Of a DNA stretch of 64,000 bases, positions 25,568 to 35,096 are shown in pieces. Under the pieces are notes generated by a model. It was given only the letters and a program-made list of their open reading frames with translations. It had not been told where the DNA came from and did not search any database. Location of the stretch: the NCBI GenBank assembly GCA_964462595.1, contig CAYWXM010000058.1, positions 53,258 to 117,257 on the forward strand. Reading direction: 5' to 3'. A program made the translations under genes and the position numbers. Source of the stretch: SURF-21 sp964462595. GTDB taxonomy: Bacteria > Actinomycetota > Geothermincolia > Geothermincolales > RBG-13-55-18. The stretch's first letter is position 1, and the number at the start of each line of letters is the position of its first letter.

Positions 25568-28500
25568 CTATATTGCTGCCCGGTCTTTTCTCCTCCTCAT
25601 GGCTCCGCCTATTATCAGGGCGGCCCCCGCCAGGATAAGGACCCCCGCAACGAGCCAGAACAGGTAGAGGTCGGTCCCGGTCACCGGCAGTATGTTAGGC
25701 TCGGCCGTCTCCAAACCTTCCGGGGCGCTCAGCTTCGGGTCGGCCAGCTGGTCCGCCTCCAGAACTGCCTGGTTCCTTATCTCGGTCCCCGCCGCCAGGT
25801 CGTCGTTGACACGGCTCTGGAAGGTAAGCGTGACGGTGACACCGACGTCGATGGAACCTACGTTCCACCTCATGCGGGCCGGGTTGGAGTCGTCCGCTCC
25901 CTGGCCGGTGATGGAACCCGGCACGTAGGTGGTGTTGGTGGGCACGTCGTCGTAGACCACCACGTCGGTTGTGGGGATGCTCCCTATGTTCTCCACGGTT
26001 ATGGTCCACAGCAGGATGTCTCCCGCCACCACGTCGCCGCCGTTGAGGTCCTGCACGGCCTTGTGGAACTCGAGGGGGTCCACGGGCAGCACGATGGTGG
26101 GGAAGGACACCACGGTGCCGGTCTGGTCGCTGGTTATCTGGGCGGCGTTGGTCACCTCCGGCCTCGCCTCGTCGTACTCGTTAACGGTCACCTGGAACAC
26201 GAGGGTGCCGCTCTCTCCCGGGTCCAGCGTCCCCAGGGGCACGGTGACCAGGCGCGTGGCGGGATCGTAATAGTTGTCGGGCTGCGGTACCCCGTTCAGC
26301 TCGATGCTGCCGGGTACGATCTCGCTGGTGGTGTCCACGTAATCCTCTATGACCGCGTTCTCGGCCGGCACCTCCATGGTGTTCTCACAGGTGATGGTAT
26401 AGGTGACCAGTTGCCCGGGCACGACGGCGGAGTAGTTCGGCGGCTCCGAGCTCTTGGTTATGGTGACGCCGCTTGTGTTCTCCTCTATGGTCGCGCTCGC
26501 GTCGTCAGAGACATCGGTCGGGGGATCTCCGTGCTCGTCCACCGCCCCGCTCACCGCAGCGGTATCGGGGGTATTGTCGGCTACGGCCAGGGCCTTGAAG
26601 GTGAGCAGCAGCTCGAAGGAGCCGCCGGGCGCCAGGTCCCCCTCTGAGACGGTGAGGTCGTTCCAGGTAAGGATGCCGGCCGCCTGCGCGTCCGGCGCGA
26701 TGCTGGCGTTCACGAACTCCAGCTTGTCCGCCTCATAGACGTCCTCGAGTGGCACCACGTCCATCGCGGTATCCCCGGTGTTCTCGATCACCAGGTGGAA
26801 GGTGACGGTGTCCCCCACCTCCACGCTATCGGGCTGGCCGGAGGCCAGGGATTTCTCCAGCGACAGCTCCGGGTCGGTGATGGTGAGGGATTCGTCCAGG
26901 TCCCCGTCCACGACAGTGTCGCCGTACTCGTCGTCGGCCTCCACCAGCACAAGGTCGTCGGTGTCCGGGATTGTCCCGGGCTGCAGCGCAGTGAAGGTTA
27001 CGGTTATGTCCACGAAACCGCCCGGCGGGAGGTCCGCCCCGGCGGTGAGGTCGGGCCACACTATGATCCCTCCCCCGCTGGCGGGGTCGGCGGCGGGCAC
27101 GGCGGACACGAACTCCACGTAGTCTGGTTCGTACAGGTCCAGCACCTCGACCGGGGCTACGATGGTGGTGTCGCCCGTGTTCTCCACGTGTATGGTATAG
27201 GAGAAATCCTTACCTAATGGCACGAAGCCGTCGGGGTCGTCCAGGGTCTTGGTCACGCTCACCTGGGGATCGGTGATGCCCAGGGTGTTGTCGTCGTCGG
27301 TGGCCAGGGGCACCGGGTCGCCGTGTTCGTCGGATGCCCCGCTCACCGTGGCCACGTCCACGATGTTCAGCCCAAGGTTGGTGGCGGTTAAGTTCACGGT
27401 TATGTCGATGGAGGACCCGGGGGCGAGATCGCCGAAGGTCGTGGTGAGGTCGTTCCAGGTGATCACGTTCGCAGCCACCACATCATGCAGCGGCACGGAA
27501 TCCACGTAGGCGAGGTGGGTGTCGTCGAAGACGTCCTGCAGCGGCAGGATATCTATGGTGGTGTCGCCGGTGTTGGTGACGGTGATCTCGTAGGAGACCG
27601 GGTCGCCGATCCGCACGTACTGGTCCTGGCCGGGGGCCAGGTGCTTGTCCACCGCCACCAGTGGGTTGGTGACGGTGAGCGAGGTATTCAGGTCGGTGTC
27701 TCCTACAGGGTCACCATTTTCGTCGAATCCGCTGGCGGCCGCGGTATCGTCCGTGTCGGGAGACGTGCCGGGGCTCGCCGCGATGAAGTTCACCGTTATA
27801 TCGACGAAATCTCCCGGGAGCAGCCCGGACCCGCCGCTGATGTCGTTCCAGGTGATGGTGCCGGGAACGGCCGTGTCGGACGGAGGCGTCGCGTTCACGT
27901 AGGTGAGGTATATCGGGTCGTAGGTGTCTGTCATGGGCACCGGATCGACTATCTCCGTATCGCCGCTGTTCTCCACCCGGATGGTGTAGGAGAAAGCGCT
28001 TCCCACCGGCACGAAACCGTCGCCGTCGTTCAATGTCTTGGTGACGGTGAGCCCCGGCCCGGTGATGGTCAGCGAGGTGTCGGTGTCAGAGTCGGATACC
28101 GGGTCGCCGTGCTCGTCGACAGTGGAGACTGATGCTGTGTCGTCGGTATCGGGCGTGGTCCCCTCCGCCGCCGCGGTGAAGTTCACGGTGACGTCCACGA
28201 ACTGCCCCGGGAGCATGCCCGAGCCGCCGCTGACGTCGTTCCAGGTTATGGTGCCGGGCACGGCGGTGTCGGAGGGCGGCGTCGCGCCGGTGTAGGTCAG
28301 GTAGGTGGGATCGTAGGTGTCGGTCATGGGCACCACCGGGATGACCGTGTTGCCGGTGTTCTCCACCCGCACGGTGTAGGAGAAGGCGTCGCCCACGGGC
28401 ACGATGCCTCCGGGGTGGTCCAGGGTCTTGGTGACGGTTATCTCCGGGCGGGTGATGGTCAGCGAGGTGTCCGTGTCGGAATCGGATACGGGGTCGCCGT

Positions 28501-31500
28501 GCTCGTCCACGCTGGAGACGGAGGCCGTGTCGTCCGTGTCAGGAGAGGTGCCGGGGCTTGCCGCGGTGAAGTTCACGGTGACGTCCACGAACTGCCCGGG
28601 GTTCAGCCCGGATCCGCCGCTGACGTCGTTCCAGGTGATGGTGCCGGGAACGGCCGCGTCGGAGGGCGGCGTGGCGTTCACGTAGGTCAGGTAGGCGGGA
28701 TTGTAGGTGTCGCTCATGGGCACCACCGGGATATAGGTGTTGCCTGTGTTCTGCACCCGCACGGTGTAGGAGAAGGAATCGCCCACGGGCACGAAACCGT
28801 CCGCGTCGTCAAGGGTCTTGGTGACGGTTATCTCCGGGTCGGTCACGGTGATATCCGCTGAGTCCTCGTCTAAGGGATCGGTATCTGCCGGGATGCCGGA
28901 GTCCTTATAGGTGGGCACGCCCGCGCCGTCGTCCGAGAAGCCGTAGGCGGTGTTGGTATGCGCGCCCAGGGATGCGCCCGCCTGCACCACGATGTCGAAG
29001 TCCAGCACCAGCGACTCCCCGGGGTTGATGTGCGCCCCCAGGGCATCCAGGTTCCAGTCCAGGTTGGGTCCGGGCGCCCCCGCGGGGTCGGCCGAGGAGG
29101 AGCCTCCGTCCGACCAGGTGGCCGAGGTGCTGCCTGCGGAATAGGCGAAGCTGGGCCAGGGGATGGTGTCGGTCACGTTGGCATTGTATGCCACGGCATC
29201 CCCCACGTTGGTGACGGTCACGCGGTAGCTCACCGTGTCTCCCGGCTGTACCCAGACATCGCCGGTCACCTGCTTGTCCACCACCAGCCCCGCGGCCCGG
29301 GCCGTGGCCGGCACCATGTAGCTGGCGGGGCCGTAATCCCTGGCGTCGGGGTTGGGCTGAGGCTGGCTGTAATAGGTGTTGAGCGTGGCGGTGTTGTCCA
29401 GGCTGGTATCCCAGTATACGCCCCCGTCCACCGTGACCCGGAAGGTGAGGGTGGCGCCAGCCCCGGCCGCTATGGTGCCCACGTCGCAGTTCAGGTCGGG
29501 GGCTCCGGTGTCATCCGCTCCCGGCCCGGTTATGGTACCGGGGTCGTAGGTCATGTAAGCGGGAACGGTGTCGTCCACTGTCACCCCGTAGGCGGCGGAG
29601 GTGCCGGTATTGTTCAACTGGATGGTGTATTCGATCAGGTCCCCCGCCTCCGGCTGCTGACCGGGGTGAGTGAGGTTCTGCCAGCTCTTGCTTATACCCA
29701 GGCGCGGTTCCACCGCGGTAACGTCGGGCGCGGATGCGGAGTCGGTGTAGGTGTTGCCGCCGGTATCCGCGTCCTCCCACTGCAGGTCCGCGGTGTTGGA
29801 AAAGGTATCTTGCCCCGGCGGCAGGCCATCCACCGGCGTCAAGCCGTCATGATAGGTGTCTTTGACGTGGACGCTGATGACCAGGCTCAGCACCTGGGGC
29901 GAGGCGGTGTTGTTGGCGTAGTCTCCGATGTCCCATGTGACCGCAGTGATGCCGGTGCCCGAATCGTAGACGGCGGAGAGCGAACCTATAGGGGTGGGGA
30001 CGCCGTCGAGCTCGGTCTGGGTCCCGTCCACCTCCAGGCCGTCTGCGATATCGTCCGTGATTACGGCATTGTAAATTACTGTATAGGCGGGCACCGTCAT
30101 CGAAACGGTGTAGTTATACTCCTGCCCGATGGTGGCCTGGTTGCCCGGCGCGTCGCAGGTCTTGCTCAGGCCCGCCAGTTCCACCGAGACCGAGGAGTCG
30201 TCGGTGTTCTCGTCGGCGGGGTCAGAGGTGCGGTCTATCTGCCTGCCCGTGCCGTCGGTGCGGGAGTTGTAGGAGACCGAGGCGACGTTGGTGAGGGTGG
30301 AGCCGGCTGCCACGTCGGTGTCCAGGGTACCCGCGTACTGGATGATCAGCGCCTGGCCGGCCGGGATAGCCGTATCCACGGCACCGCCCCGCGTCAGGTC
30401 CACCGTGAGCTCTCCCGTGCCCCCGTCCCAGGAAGTGTCGTAGTCCACGCCATCAGTGAGGGGCACTCCGTTCAGGGTGACCGCCGTGACCACCGGTGCC
30501 GTGTCCCGCATGCCGTCGGGAAGGGTGTCCACGATGACGTTGTTGAAGGAAGTCCACCAGCCGGTGTTGGCAATGGTGATGGTGTAGTTGACCGTGTCGC
30601 CGCCGCTCACCGGCCCTGCGGCATCATTGCTCTTCAGCAGCTCCAGGTAGGGCTGGTCCACGTCCACGGTCACCGGCCCCGTGGAGGTGTTGCGGTCGGT
30701 CTGGCGCGTGGGGGTGTTGACCGTGTTCCAGTTGCCCGTGCCCACGTCGGTGAACTGGTCACCGGCGGTGGGGGGCCAGAACTCCCAGCCTCCCCCGTCG
30801 GCGAGGCCGGTGATGACCACGTCGAAGGAGAGGCGGAAGACGTAGTCCGCAGGCTGCCCGCTGTTGTCAATAAAATTGTTCAGGTACCAGGTGAAGGTGG
30901 TGCCCGGCGAGGGGCCCGTGTCGATTACGGGATCGGGGTTCGTCGCGGGGTCGAAGGAGGCCCCGGTGACCGGCGTCCCCGATATCAACGACAGTGCGGC
31001 TGAGCCCGCGACGTACTGCACCCCGTCGATGTTCACCGCGTCCACTATCTCGGGCCAGTATACGAACATGCCCTGGGGCACGGTTACGTCGAGGTTGAAG
31101 GTGACGGTATCCCCTATGGTGAAGGGACCCGCGGGAGCGTATGACTTGGCGATGCTCTCGGAAGCCAGGGTCACCGTCTCGTCGTCGGTGTTGGAGTCGG
31201 CGGGGTCAGAGGTCCCGGGGTACACACGGCCGCTGCCGTCCGCCTGGGTGTTCCAGCCCACGGTGGCCAGGTCGGTGAGGACGGCTCCCGCCCCCACACC
31301 GGTATCCACCTGGGAGTTATAGGTGATAACCAGCTGCCCCCCGGCCGGAAGGGCGGTGCTCACGCTGGGGGTCTGGAAATCCCAGGTGGCTATGCCGGTG
31401 CCGCCGTCATAACCCTCCACGAAATCTACGTTCTCGGTCAAGGGCGTCCCATTTATCGACACCGCCGTGGGTCCTGAAGTGGGATCGAAGGTGCGCATGC

Positions 31501-33283
31501 CCACCGGAAGGGTGTCCGTTACCAGAATGTCTTCGGCCGCCGCCCCCCCGATGTTGTCCATGACTATCTGGTACTGCACGGTGCTGCCGGGCAGCAGCGG
31601 CGAGGGCACCGAGGTGGCGGTCTTTGCGAGCACCAGTTCCGGCTCCTCGTAGCCCACCTCCGCCCCGTCGCGGTCGGAGTAACGCTGGCCGAAGGTGTTC
31701 TCGCCCGCCAGCTTGCCGAGGTCGTTGACAACGACCCCTGCGGCCACGCCCGCCGCGTCGTCAACCTCCACGCGGAAGACCACCTCCCACCAGCCGCCGC
31801 GCTCGATGTTGCCCAGCCACCAGTCCAGGCCTGCGAGGCCGCCGATGGTGACCGGCGTGGGCGGGTCGTTATACTGCGACCCCGGGTCGAGGAAATAGGT
31901 CGCGGCCGGGGTCGAGTAGGCAAGAGAGTAGGAGCCGGCGACGTAGGTGGTCCCCGGCGGCAGCCAGTCGGTCACCTGGATGTCCTTGAAGCGGATATCG
32001 GAGCGGATGGGGCTGGCCCCGTCCGCGGTGTTGAAGCGCACGCGGAAATAGAGCTCGTCGCCCACCGTGGCCGTGACGGAGTCCGTCCACGCGGAGCCGT
32101 CCAGGCTCACCTGCTTGTTGATGGAGGGCAGGCCGGCGGAGACTCCTGCAGCCGAGTCGCACGAAGTGGTCTGGGACATGCGCGTGGGGTCCGGCTCGTC
32201 GTGCCAGGTGGCGTCGATGGTGACGTCGTTGCTCATGGAGTCGTCGGCCACTATGTCCTCACCGGCTATGGGGGGAGCCTGCCAGGTGAAGTCCACGGTG
32301 GCGGTGAAGGTGATGGTGCGCACCGTGCCGCTGGCCATGGGCTCGGGAAGTGCGTTCCAGATGAGGGTGGTCTGGCCCGTGCCCGGGGTGTCGCTCTGCA
32401 CGAGGTCCGGAGCGGGCACGGCGTCGGCGTTGTAGGTCTGGCCGTCGGGAAGGACGTCGGTGATGGTGATGCCGTCGATGTTATAGTACTCGGAGGTGTA
32501 GTAGTTGATGGTGTAGGTGACCACGGTACCGTTGCCCACCAGGGTGGGGGTCACGCTCTTCTCTATGGTGGCGTAGCACCCGCTTACCTGGGCGGTGTCG
32601 CTGTCGGAATATGGGTCTCCCAGGAAGGTGCAGTCAAGGTCGGCCTGATTCTGGAACGGTGTCTTGTCGGGGATTGGCGTTCCCAGGGGAGGGTCGCCGT
32701 CGAAATCGTCGTGTGGCCGGTTGGTGCCTCTGTTGGCGATCCCGAAATAATCGTACCGGATACCCGCGTTATAGGTGACCGTCCAGCCAGCCGAGGTCGC
32801 CAGTGTGCCGACGTTCCAGGTGAGGGTGGTTATGCCGCTGGCGTTGTCCCTCACCACGCTCGTCGGCGCGGGCCCGGAGGCCATGCCCAGGTATTCCACC
32901 CCGTCAGGGATGGTATCGGTTATCACTATGTTATCCGTGGGCAGCAGGTAGTTGTTCTGCACGTCTATGGTGTAGGTGTACGGCCAGTCCAGCGTCCCTG
33001 TAGCCTGCCCCACCCCGGTGGACTGGTTAGCGCTCTTGTTCACGATCTTTATGGGTATGACCTCCGTGGAGGCCGAATCGCTTCCCTGCCTCCAGGTGCC
33101 GGAGCCGTCCGGCAGGTCGTTCACCTGCGCGGTGACGTCGTCCACCAGGAGGTTCCCCACCTCCCAGGTGGCGTCCCCCGCCAGGGAGACGGTTATGTTT
33201 ATAGTGGTGCTCTCGGTGGGCTCCAGGTCGCGGAAGTTGTCGAAGCTTAGCGTGAGGTCGCCGGTGGCGGGGTCGGTGCTCAC
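25568..33283 (-). CDS. giant DUF11-repeat, LPXTG-anchored surface protein (main frame)
   Basis: 2571 codons from a GTG that is only the first start after a frameshift; the true N-terminus is the fragment at 33617. The protein is a string of about 16-18 DUF11-type beta-sandwich repeats, each with an ITxTNTGD-like core (VTITVENTGD, YTVRVENTGNT). The last 40 residues are a sorting signal: ILPVTG (LPXTG with Val), a hydrophobic helix LFWLVAGVLILAGAALIIGG, and the basic tail MRRRKDRAAI. A sortase would thus link it to the cell wall, although no sortase is in the window. Function is probably adhesive or S-layer-like. The middle six repeats are near-identical. Asp-rich ends such as DSDTDTS suggest Ca2+ binding. 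Confidence 0.9.
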   Translation of the reverse strand: MSTDPATGDLTLSFDNFRDLEPTESTTINITVSLAGDATWEVGNLLVDDVTAQVNDLPDGSGTWRQGSDSASTEVIPIKIVNKSANQSTGVGQATGTLDWPYTYTIDVQNNYLLPTDNIVITDTIPDGVEYLGMASGPAPTSVVRDNASGITTLTWNVGTLATSAGWTVTYNAGIRYDYFGIANRGTNRPHDDFDGDPPLGTPIPDKTPFQNQADLDCTFLGDPYSDSDTAQVSGCYATIEKSVTPTLVGNGTVVTYTINYYTSEYYNIDGITITDVLPDGQTYNADAVPAPDLVQSDTPGTGQTTLIWNALPEPMASGTVRTITFTATVDFTWQAPPIAGEDIVADDSMSNDVTIDATWHDEPDPTRMSQTTSCDSAAGVSAGLPSINKQVSLDGSAWTDSVTATVGDELYFRVRFNTADGASPIRSDIRFKDIQVTDWLPPGTTYVAGSYSLAYSTPAATYFLDPGSQYNDPPTPVTIGGLAGLDWWLGNIERGGWWEVVFRVEVDDAAGVAAGVVVNDLGKLAGENTFGQRYSDRDGAEVGYEEPELVLAKTATSVPSPLLPGSTVQYQIVMDNIGGAAAEDILVTDTLPVGMRTFDPTSGPTAVSINGTPLTENVDFVEGYDGGTGIATWDFQTPSVSTALPAGGQLVITYNSQVDTGVGAGAVLTDLATVGWNTQADGSGRVYPGTSDPADSNTDDETVTLASESIAKSYAPAGPFTIGDTVTFNLDVTVPQGMFVYWPEIVDAVNIDGVQYVAGSAALSLISGTPVTGASFDPATNPDPVIDTGPSPGTTFTWYLNNFIDNSGQPADYVFRLSFDVVITGLADGGGWEFWPPTAGDQFTDVGTGNWNTVNTPTRQTDRNTSTGPVTVDVDQPYLELLKSNDAAGPVSGGDTVNYTITIANTGWWTSFNNVIVDTLPDGMRDTAPVVTAVTLNGVPLTDGVDYDTSWDGGTGELTVDLTRGGAVDTAIPAGQALIIQYAGTLDTDVAAGSTLTNVASVSYNSRTDGTGRQIDRTSDPADENTDDSSVSVELAGLSKTCDAPGNQATIGQEYNYTVSMTVPAYTVIYNAVITDDIADGLEVDGTQTELDGVPTPIGSLSAVYDSGTGITAVTWDIGDYANNTASPQVLSLVISVHVKDTYHDGLTPVDGLPPGQDTFSNTADLQWEDADTGGNTYTDSASAPDVTAVEPRLGISKSWQNLTHPGQQPEAGDLIEYTIQLNNTGTSAAYGVTVDDTVPAYMTYDPGTITGPGADDTGAPDLNCDVGTIAAGAGATLTFRVTVDGGVYWDTSLDNTATLNTYYSQPQPNPDARDYGPASYMVPATARAAGLVVDKQVTGDVWVQPGDTVSYRVTVTNVGDAVAYNANVTDTIPWPSFAYSAGSTSATWSDGGSSSADPAGAPGPNLDWNLDALGAHINPGESLVLDFDIVVQAGASLGAHTNTAYGFSDDGAGVPTYKDSGIPADTDPLDEDSADITVTDPEITVTKTLDDADGFVPVGDSFSYTVRVQNTGNTYIPVVPMSDTYNPAYLTYVNATPPSDAAVPGTITWNDVSGGSGLNPGQFVDVTVNFTAASPGTSPDTDDTASVSSVDEHGDPVSDSDTDTSLTITRPEITVTKTLDHPGGIVPVGDAFSYTVRVENTGNTVIPVVPMTDTYDPTYLTYTGATPPSDTAVPGTITWNDVSGGSGMLPGQFVDVTVNFTAAAEGTTPDTDDTASVSTVDEHGDPVSDSDTDTSLTITGPGLTVTKTLNDGDGFVPVGSAFSYTIRVENSGDTEIVDPVPMTDTYDPIYLTYVNATPPSDTAVPGTITWNDISGGSGLLPGDFVDITVNFIAASPGTSPDTDDTAAASGFDENGDPVGDTDLNTSLTVTNPLVAVDKHLAPGQDQYVRIGDPVSYEITVTNTGDTTIDILPLQDVFDDTHLAYVDSVPLHDVVAANVITWNDLTTTFGDLAPGSSIDITVNLTATNLGLNIVDVATVSGASDEHGDPVPLATDDDNTLGITDPQVSVTKTLDDPDGFVPLGKDFSYTIHVENTGDTTIVAPVEVLDLYEPDYVEFVSAVPAADPASGGGIIVWPDLTAGADLPPGGFVDITVTFTALQPGTIPDTDDLVLVEADDEYGDTVVDGDLDESLTITDPELSLEKSLASGQPDSVEVGDTVTFHLVIENTGDTAMDVVPLEDVYEADKLEFVNASIAPDAQAAGILTWNDLTVSEGDLAPGGSFELLLTFKALAVADNTPDTAAVSGAVDEHGDPPTDVSDDASATIEENTSGVTITKSSEPPNYSAVVPGQLVTYTITCENTMEVPAENAVIEDYVDTTSEIVPGSIELNGVPQPDNYYDPATRLVTVPLGTLDPGESGTLVFQVTVNEYDEARPEVTNAAQITSDQTGTVVSFPTIVLPVDPLEFHKAVQDLNGGDVVAGDILLWTITVENIGSIPTTDVVVYDDVPTNTTYVPGSITGQGADDSNPARMRWNVGSIDVGVTVTLTFQSRVNDDLAAGTEIRNQAVLEADQLADPKLSAPEGLETAEPNILPVTGTDLYLFWLVAGVLILAGAALIIGGAMRRRKDRAAI
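26475..28850 (-). repeat. tandem ~390-bp repeats encoding DUF11 units
   Basis: Six successive units of about 130 codons. The three nearest the 5' side are very similar at DNA level; the same 16-nt block GGTCTTGGTGACGGTT recurs at exactly 390-bp spacing (ending 28830 and 28440). The remaining units keep the layout but diverge. Such an array can expand or contract by recombination. Confidence 0.8.
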
Positions 33284-33617
33284 GGACGATGGGGGGGAGG
33301 TTGCCGTTTGAGTCGCTGGCCGAGACGAAGGTCACCTGCCCTTCCGGATCGGGGCGGGAAGAGGAGAAGACGTCGGTGAGGGAGAGGTTGTAGCCGCGCT
33401 GGTCTCCCGTGTTGGTCACGGTTATGGAGACGGTGGCGTTGCCGCCCAGCAGGGGCTTGCCGCTGAAGGACTTGCTCACTGACAGGGACGGCTGCGCCTC
33501 CGCCTTGCGGGGAGGCATAAAGATACCCAGGGTCATGAACAAGATGAAGGCGATCACCGCAAAAACGACGACCGCCTTGAGCCTGCCCGCCAGGGAAGGG
33601 AGAAAAGCGCCTCGCAT
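33027..33617 (-). CDS. N-terminal fragment of the giant surface protein, frameshifted
   Basis: Only about residues 1-109 (33617 down to about 33291) are genuine; beyond that the frame is a shadow. ATG after GGAAAGGGGTTATT. Residues 1-41 are a signal peptide (MRGAFLPSLAGRLKAVVVFA, then a hydrophobic core and PPRKAEAQ with a likely cleavage after AEA). The first DUF11 repeat follows (LSVSKSFSGKPLLGGNATVSI). The reading frame then meets CTCCCCCCC. With six C instead of seven it would run directly into the long frame (NLPPSSVSTDP). The two pieces are therefore one gene of about 2680 codons interrupted by a 1-nt indel. Confidence 0.85.
   Translation of the reverse strand: MRGAFLPSLAGRLKAVVVFAVIAFILFMTLGIFMPPRKAEAQPSLSVSKSFSGKPLLGGNATVSITVTNTGDQRGYNLSLTDVFSSSRPDPEGQVTFVSASDSNGNLPPIVREHRPRHRRPHAKLRQLPRPGAHREHHYKHNRLPGGGRHLGGGEPPGGRRHRAGERPAGRLRHLEAGKRFGLHGGHTHKDREQER
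33291..33297 (-). repeat. 7-nt homopolymer (G7 on +, C7 on coding strand) at the frameshift
   Basis: The run of seven G on the + strand coincides exactly with the point where the signal-peptide frame and the main frame of the surface protein must join. A 6- or 9-base tract would restore one open frame. It could be a phase-variation switch or a sequencing or assembly miscall. Confidence 0.8.
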
Positions 33618-33937
33618 AATAACCCCTTTCCGCCCCCCGAGAGGAGAACGACCATCCGTGTCTGATATTATCGCAAGCCAGTCACGCTAAGATTCTAACC
33701 CCTGCAGAGGACTTTTACATGATATAGATTATCCCCCATACAATCATCTACTTGGTGTTTACCAGTTTACCCCAGATAATTCTACCATCCGCTACAGGAC
33801 GATGACAACGAAGTACAACGAAGTCTTACTGGCTGTATGCCTGGATGCAGTGGATCATCCCCATCACGCCCGTTTGCGCATCGCCTACGCCGTTTATGGG
33901 TTACGTAAATCAGGCCTTCGATGCAGCGAAACGGAAA
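33618..33937. other. 320-bp 5' region of the surface-protein gene
   Basis: No gene recognised. It is AT-richer than its surroundings and should hold the surface-protein promoter (for example a TAATAT box near 33670 on the - strand) and a long leader. A short CCTCTGCAGGGG hairpin lies near 33705. The string TATCCCCCAT (around 33730) recurs beyond the 3' end of the gene (around 25463), each time followed by TTTACC; significance unknown. Confidence 0.4.
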
Positions 33938-34030
33938 GGGGTCGTATCTTCGTTTTTCGGTTAAGCATGATGCCCGCGGTCCACCATCGTTGCCTGGTAG
34001 CTATGAACCGAAAAACGAAGATACGACCCC
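33938..34030. repeat. palindromic element with perfect 25-bp inverted ends (copy F)
   Basis: The left arm 33938-33962 (starting GGGGTCGTATCTTCGTTTTT) and right arm 34006-34030 are perfect reverse complements, 93 bp overall. The ends resemble GGGGTC...TCTTGTTTTTT of copies A-E in layout but not in exact sequence. The right arm ends 1 nt before the stop codon of the metallophosphoesterase gene. No coding capacity. Confidence 0.85.
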
Positions 34031-34031
34031 A

Positions 34032-34868
34032 TCAGAGGCGGATGACTTCCTCCTTCACCTCATCGCCTCTTACGGTCACGCGCAGGAAGTGGTGGTAGCC
34101 CCCGGATTGTTCAGAGACATGCGGGTTGCCGCCCGCGCCTCCCGTCACCACCACGCGGGGAGGCCCCGAGCTGTACAGCATATAGGCGTGAAGGTGGCCA
34201 CAGTAGACCACGGTGGCGCCCGCACCTCCCAGCATATCCAGCATGGCGCGGTTGCTTTCCGTCTCACCCTCCACGAACCCGCTTCTGCCCATATCCACCG
34301 GCGCTCCCGGCGGGACATGGGCGAAGGCCAGGATCAGCCGTCCTTCCTCCACCGAAGCCAGGTCCTCGCTCAGCCATGCCAGTTCCTCGTCCGGGCATCC
34401 CACTCCCTGCACGGCATCGTTCAGGAAGGCCAGGTGCGCCCCGTGCATATCCAGCGAATAATAGTCCGGCCCGAAGACGGCCCGGTATACGGAGCCGTCT
34501 CCCCCAGGCATGTCGTTATCCCCCGGGATGGTGTAATACTCGATGCCCGTCCCGTCCAGGTAATCCTTCATCCCCTGCATCTGCTGCAAGCCCTTGCCGG
34601 TGGTGATATCCCCCACTATGACCAGGAACTCGCCCTCCCTGGCCTGGCTGATTATCTCCTCCAGCAGATCGGTGCGGCCGTGGGGGTCGCCGCAGACGAG
34701 GAAGGAGAAATCATTTTCGAGCCCTGCCGCCTCTGCGTCATCACCAGCTTCTTTCCCGCCCGCATCTTCGCTTACACTGTTCGCTGCCCCCCCGCAAGAG
34801 CACAGGAAAAGCATCGCGGCAAGTGCAGCCGCCAGAAGCGCCGCCACATGATGCTGATGTCTTATCAT
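34032..34868 (-). CDS. lipoprotein metallophosphoesterase (calcineurin-like)
   Basis: About 278 aa. ATG 34868 follows AGGGAGACC; a GTG nine codons upstream is the alternative. The N-terminus is a lipoprotein signal (HHVAALLAAALAAMLFLCSCGG) with Cys as the probable lipidation site, so the enzyme sits outside the membrane. Metal-binding motifs of the family follow: GDPHG (GDxH), GDITTG (GDxxxxG), GDND in the GNHD position (His replaced), AHVPPG and GHLHA (GHxH). It should hydrolyse phosphomonoesters or diesters with a dinuclear metal site. The changed GNH[DE] motif may alter activity. Confidence 0.88.
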   Translation of the reverse strand: MIRHQHHVAALLAAALAAMLFLCSCGGAANSVSEDAGGKEAGDDAEAAGLENDFSFLVCGDPHGRTDLLEEIISQAREGEFLVIVGDITTGKGLQQMQGMKDYLDGTGIEYYTIPGDNDMPGGDGSVYRAVFGPDYYSLDMHGAHLAFLNDAVQGVGCPDEELAWLSEDLASVEEGRLILAFAHVPPGAPVDMGRSGFVEGETESNRAMLDMLGGAGATVVYCGHLHAYMLYSSGPPRVVVTGGAGGNPHVSEQSGGYHHFLRVTVRGDEVKEEVIRL

Positions 34869-35096
34869 GGTCTCCCTTATTCTTCTCGAAATCACCTGCC
34901 GTCCTGCGCCAGCAGGCTCATAACCTAAGAATACGTCTCGGCCTGAAGGCCATCAACGATAAGACGCAAGGTAAAGGCCGGCCGTTTCATGCACGGTCCG
35001 CGGCGATATGTGCTCCATCAGGTGTAAACAGGCTGCGCCAAACGTATTTTATGGAAGCGGGCGCGATGATTCTGGTAGAATAGCCCTTGCACGCAT

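Noticed and set aside
26475..28850. Regular repeats as a CRISPR array
   Set aside because: The spacing is 390 bp, the repeats are coding (DUF11 units), and there are no spacers of uniform short length and no cas genes.
28958..31003. Long open frame on the + strand opposite the surface protein (also 25499-26647, 32201-33250)
   Set aside because: The antisense of GC-rich, repeat-coding DNA lacks stop codons. The product is His/Gly/Arg/Val-rich without motifs and no ribosome-binding site is present.
25463..33745. Shared TATCCCCCAT...TTTACC strings flanking the surface-protein gene as attachment sites or operators
   Set aside because: The match is short and the spacing between the two parts differs (3 versus about 18 nt). 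Chance cannot be excluded.
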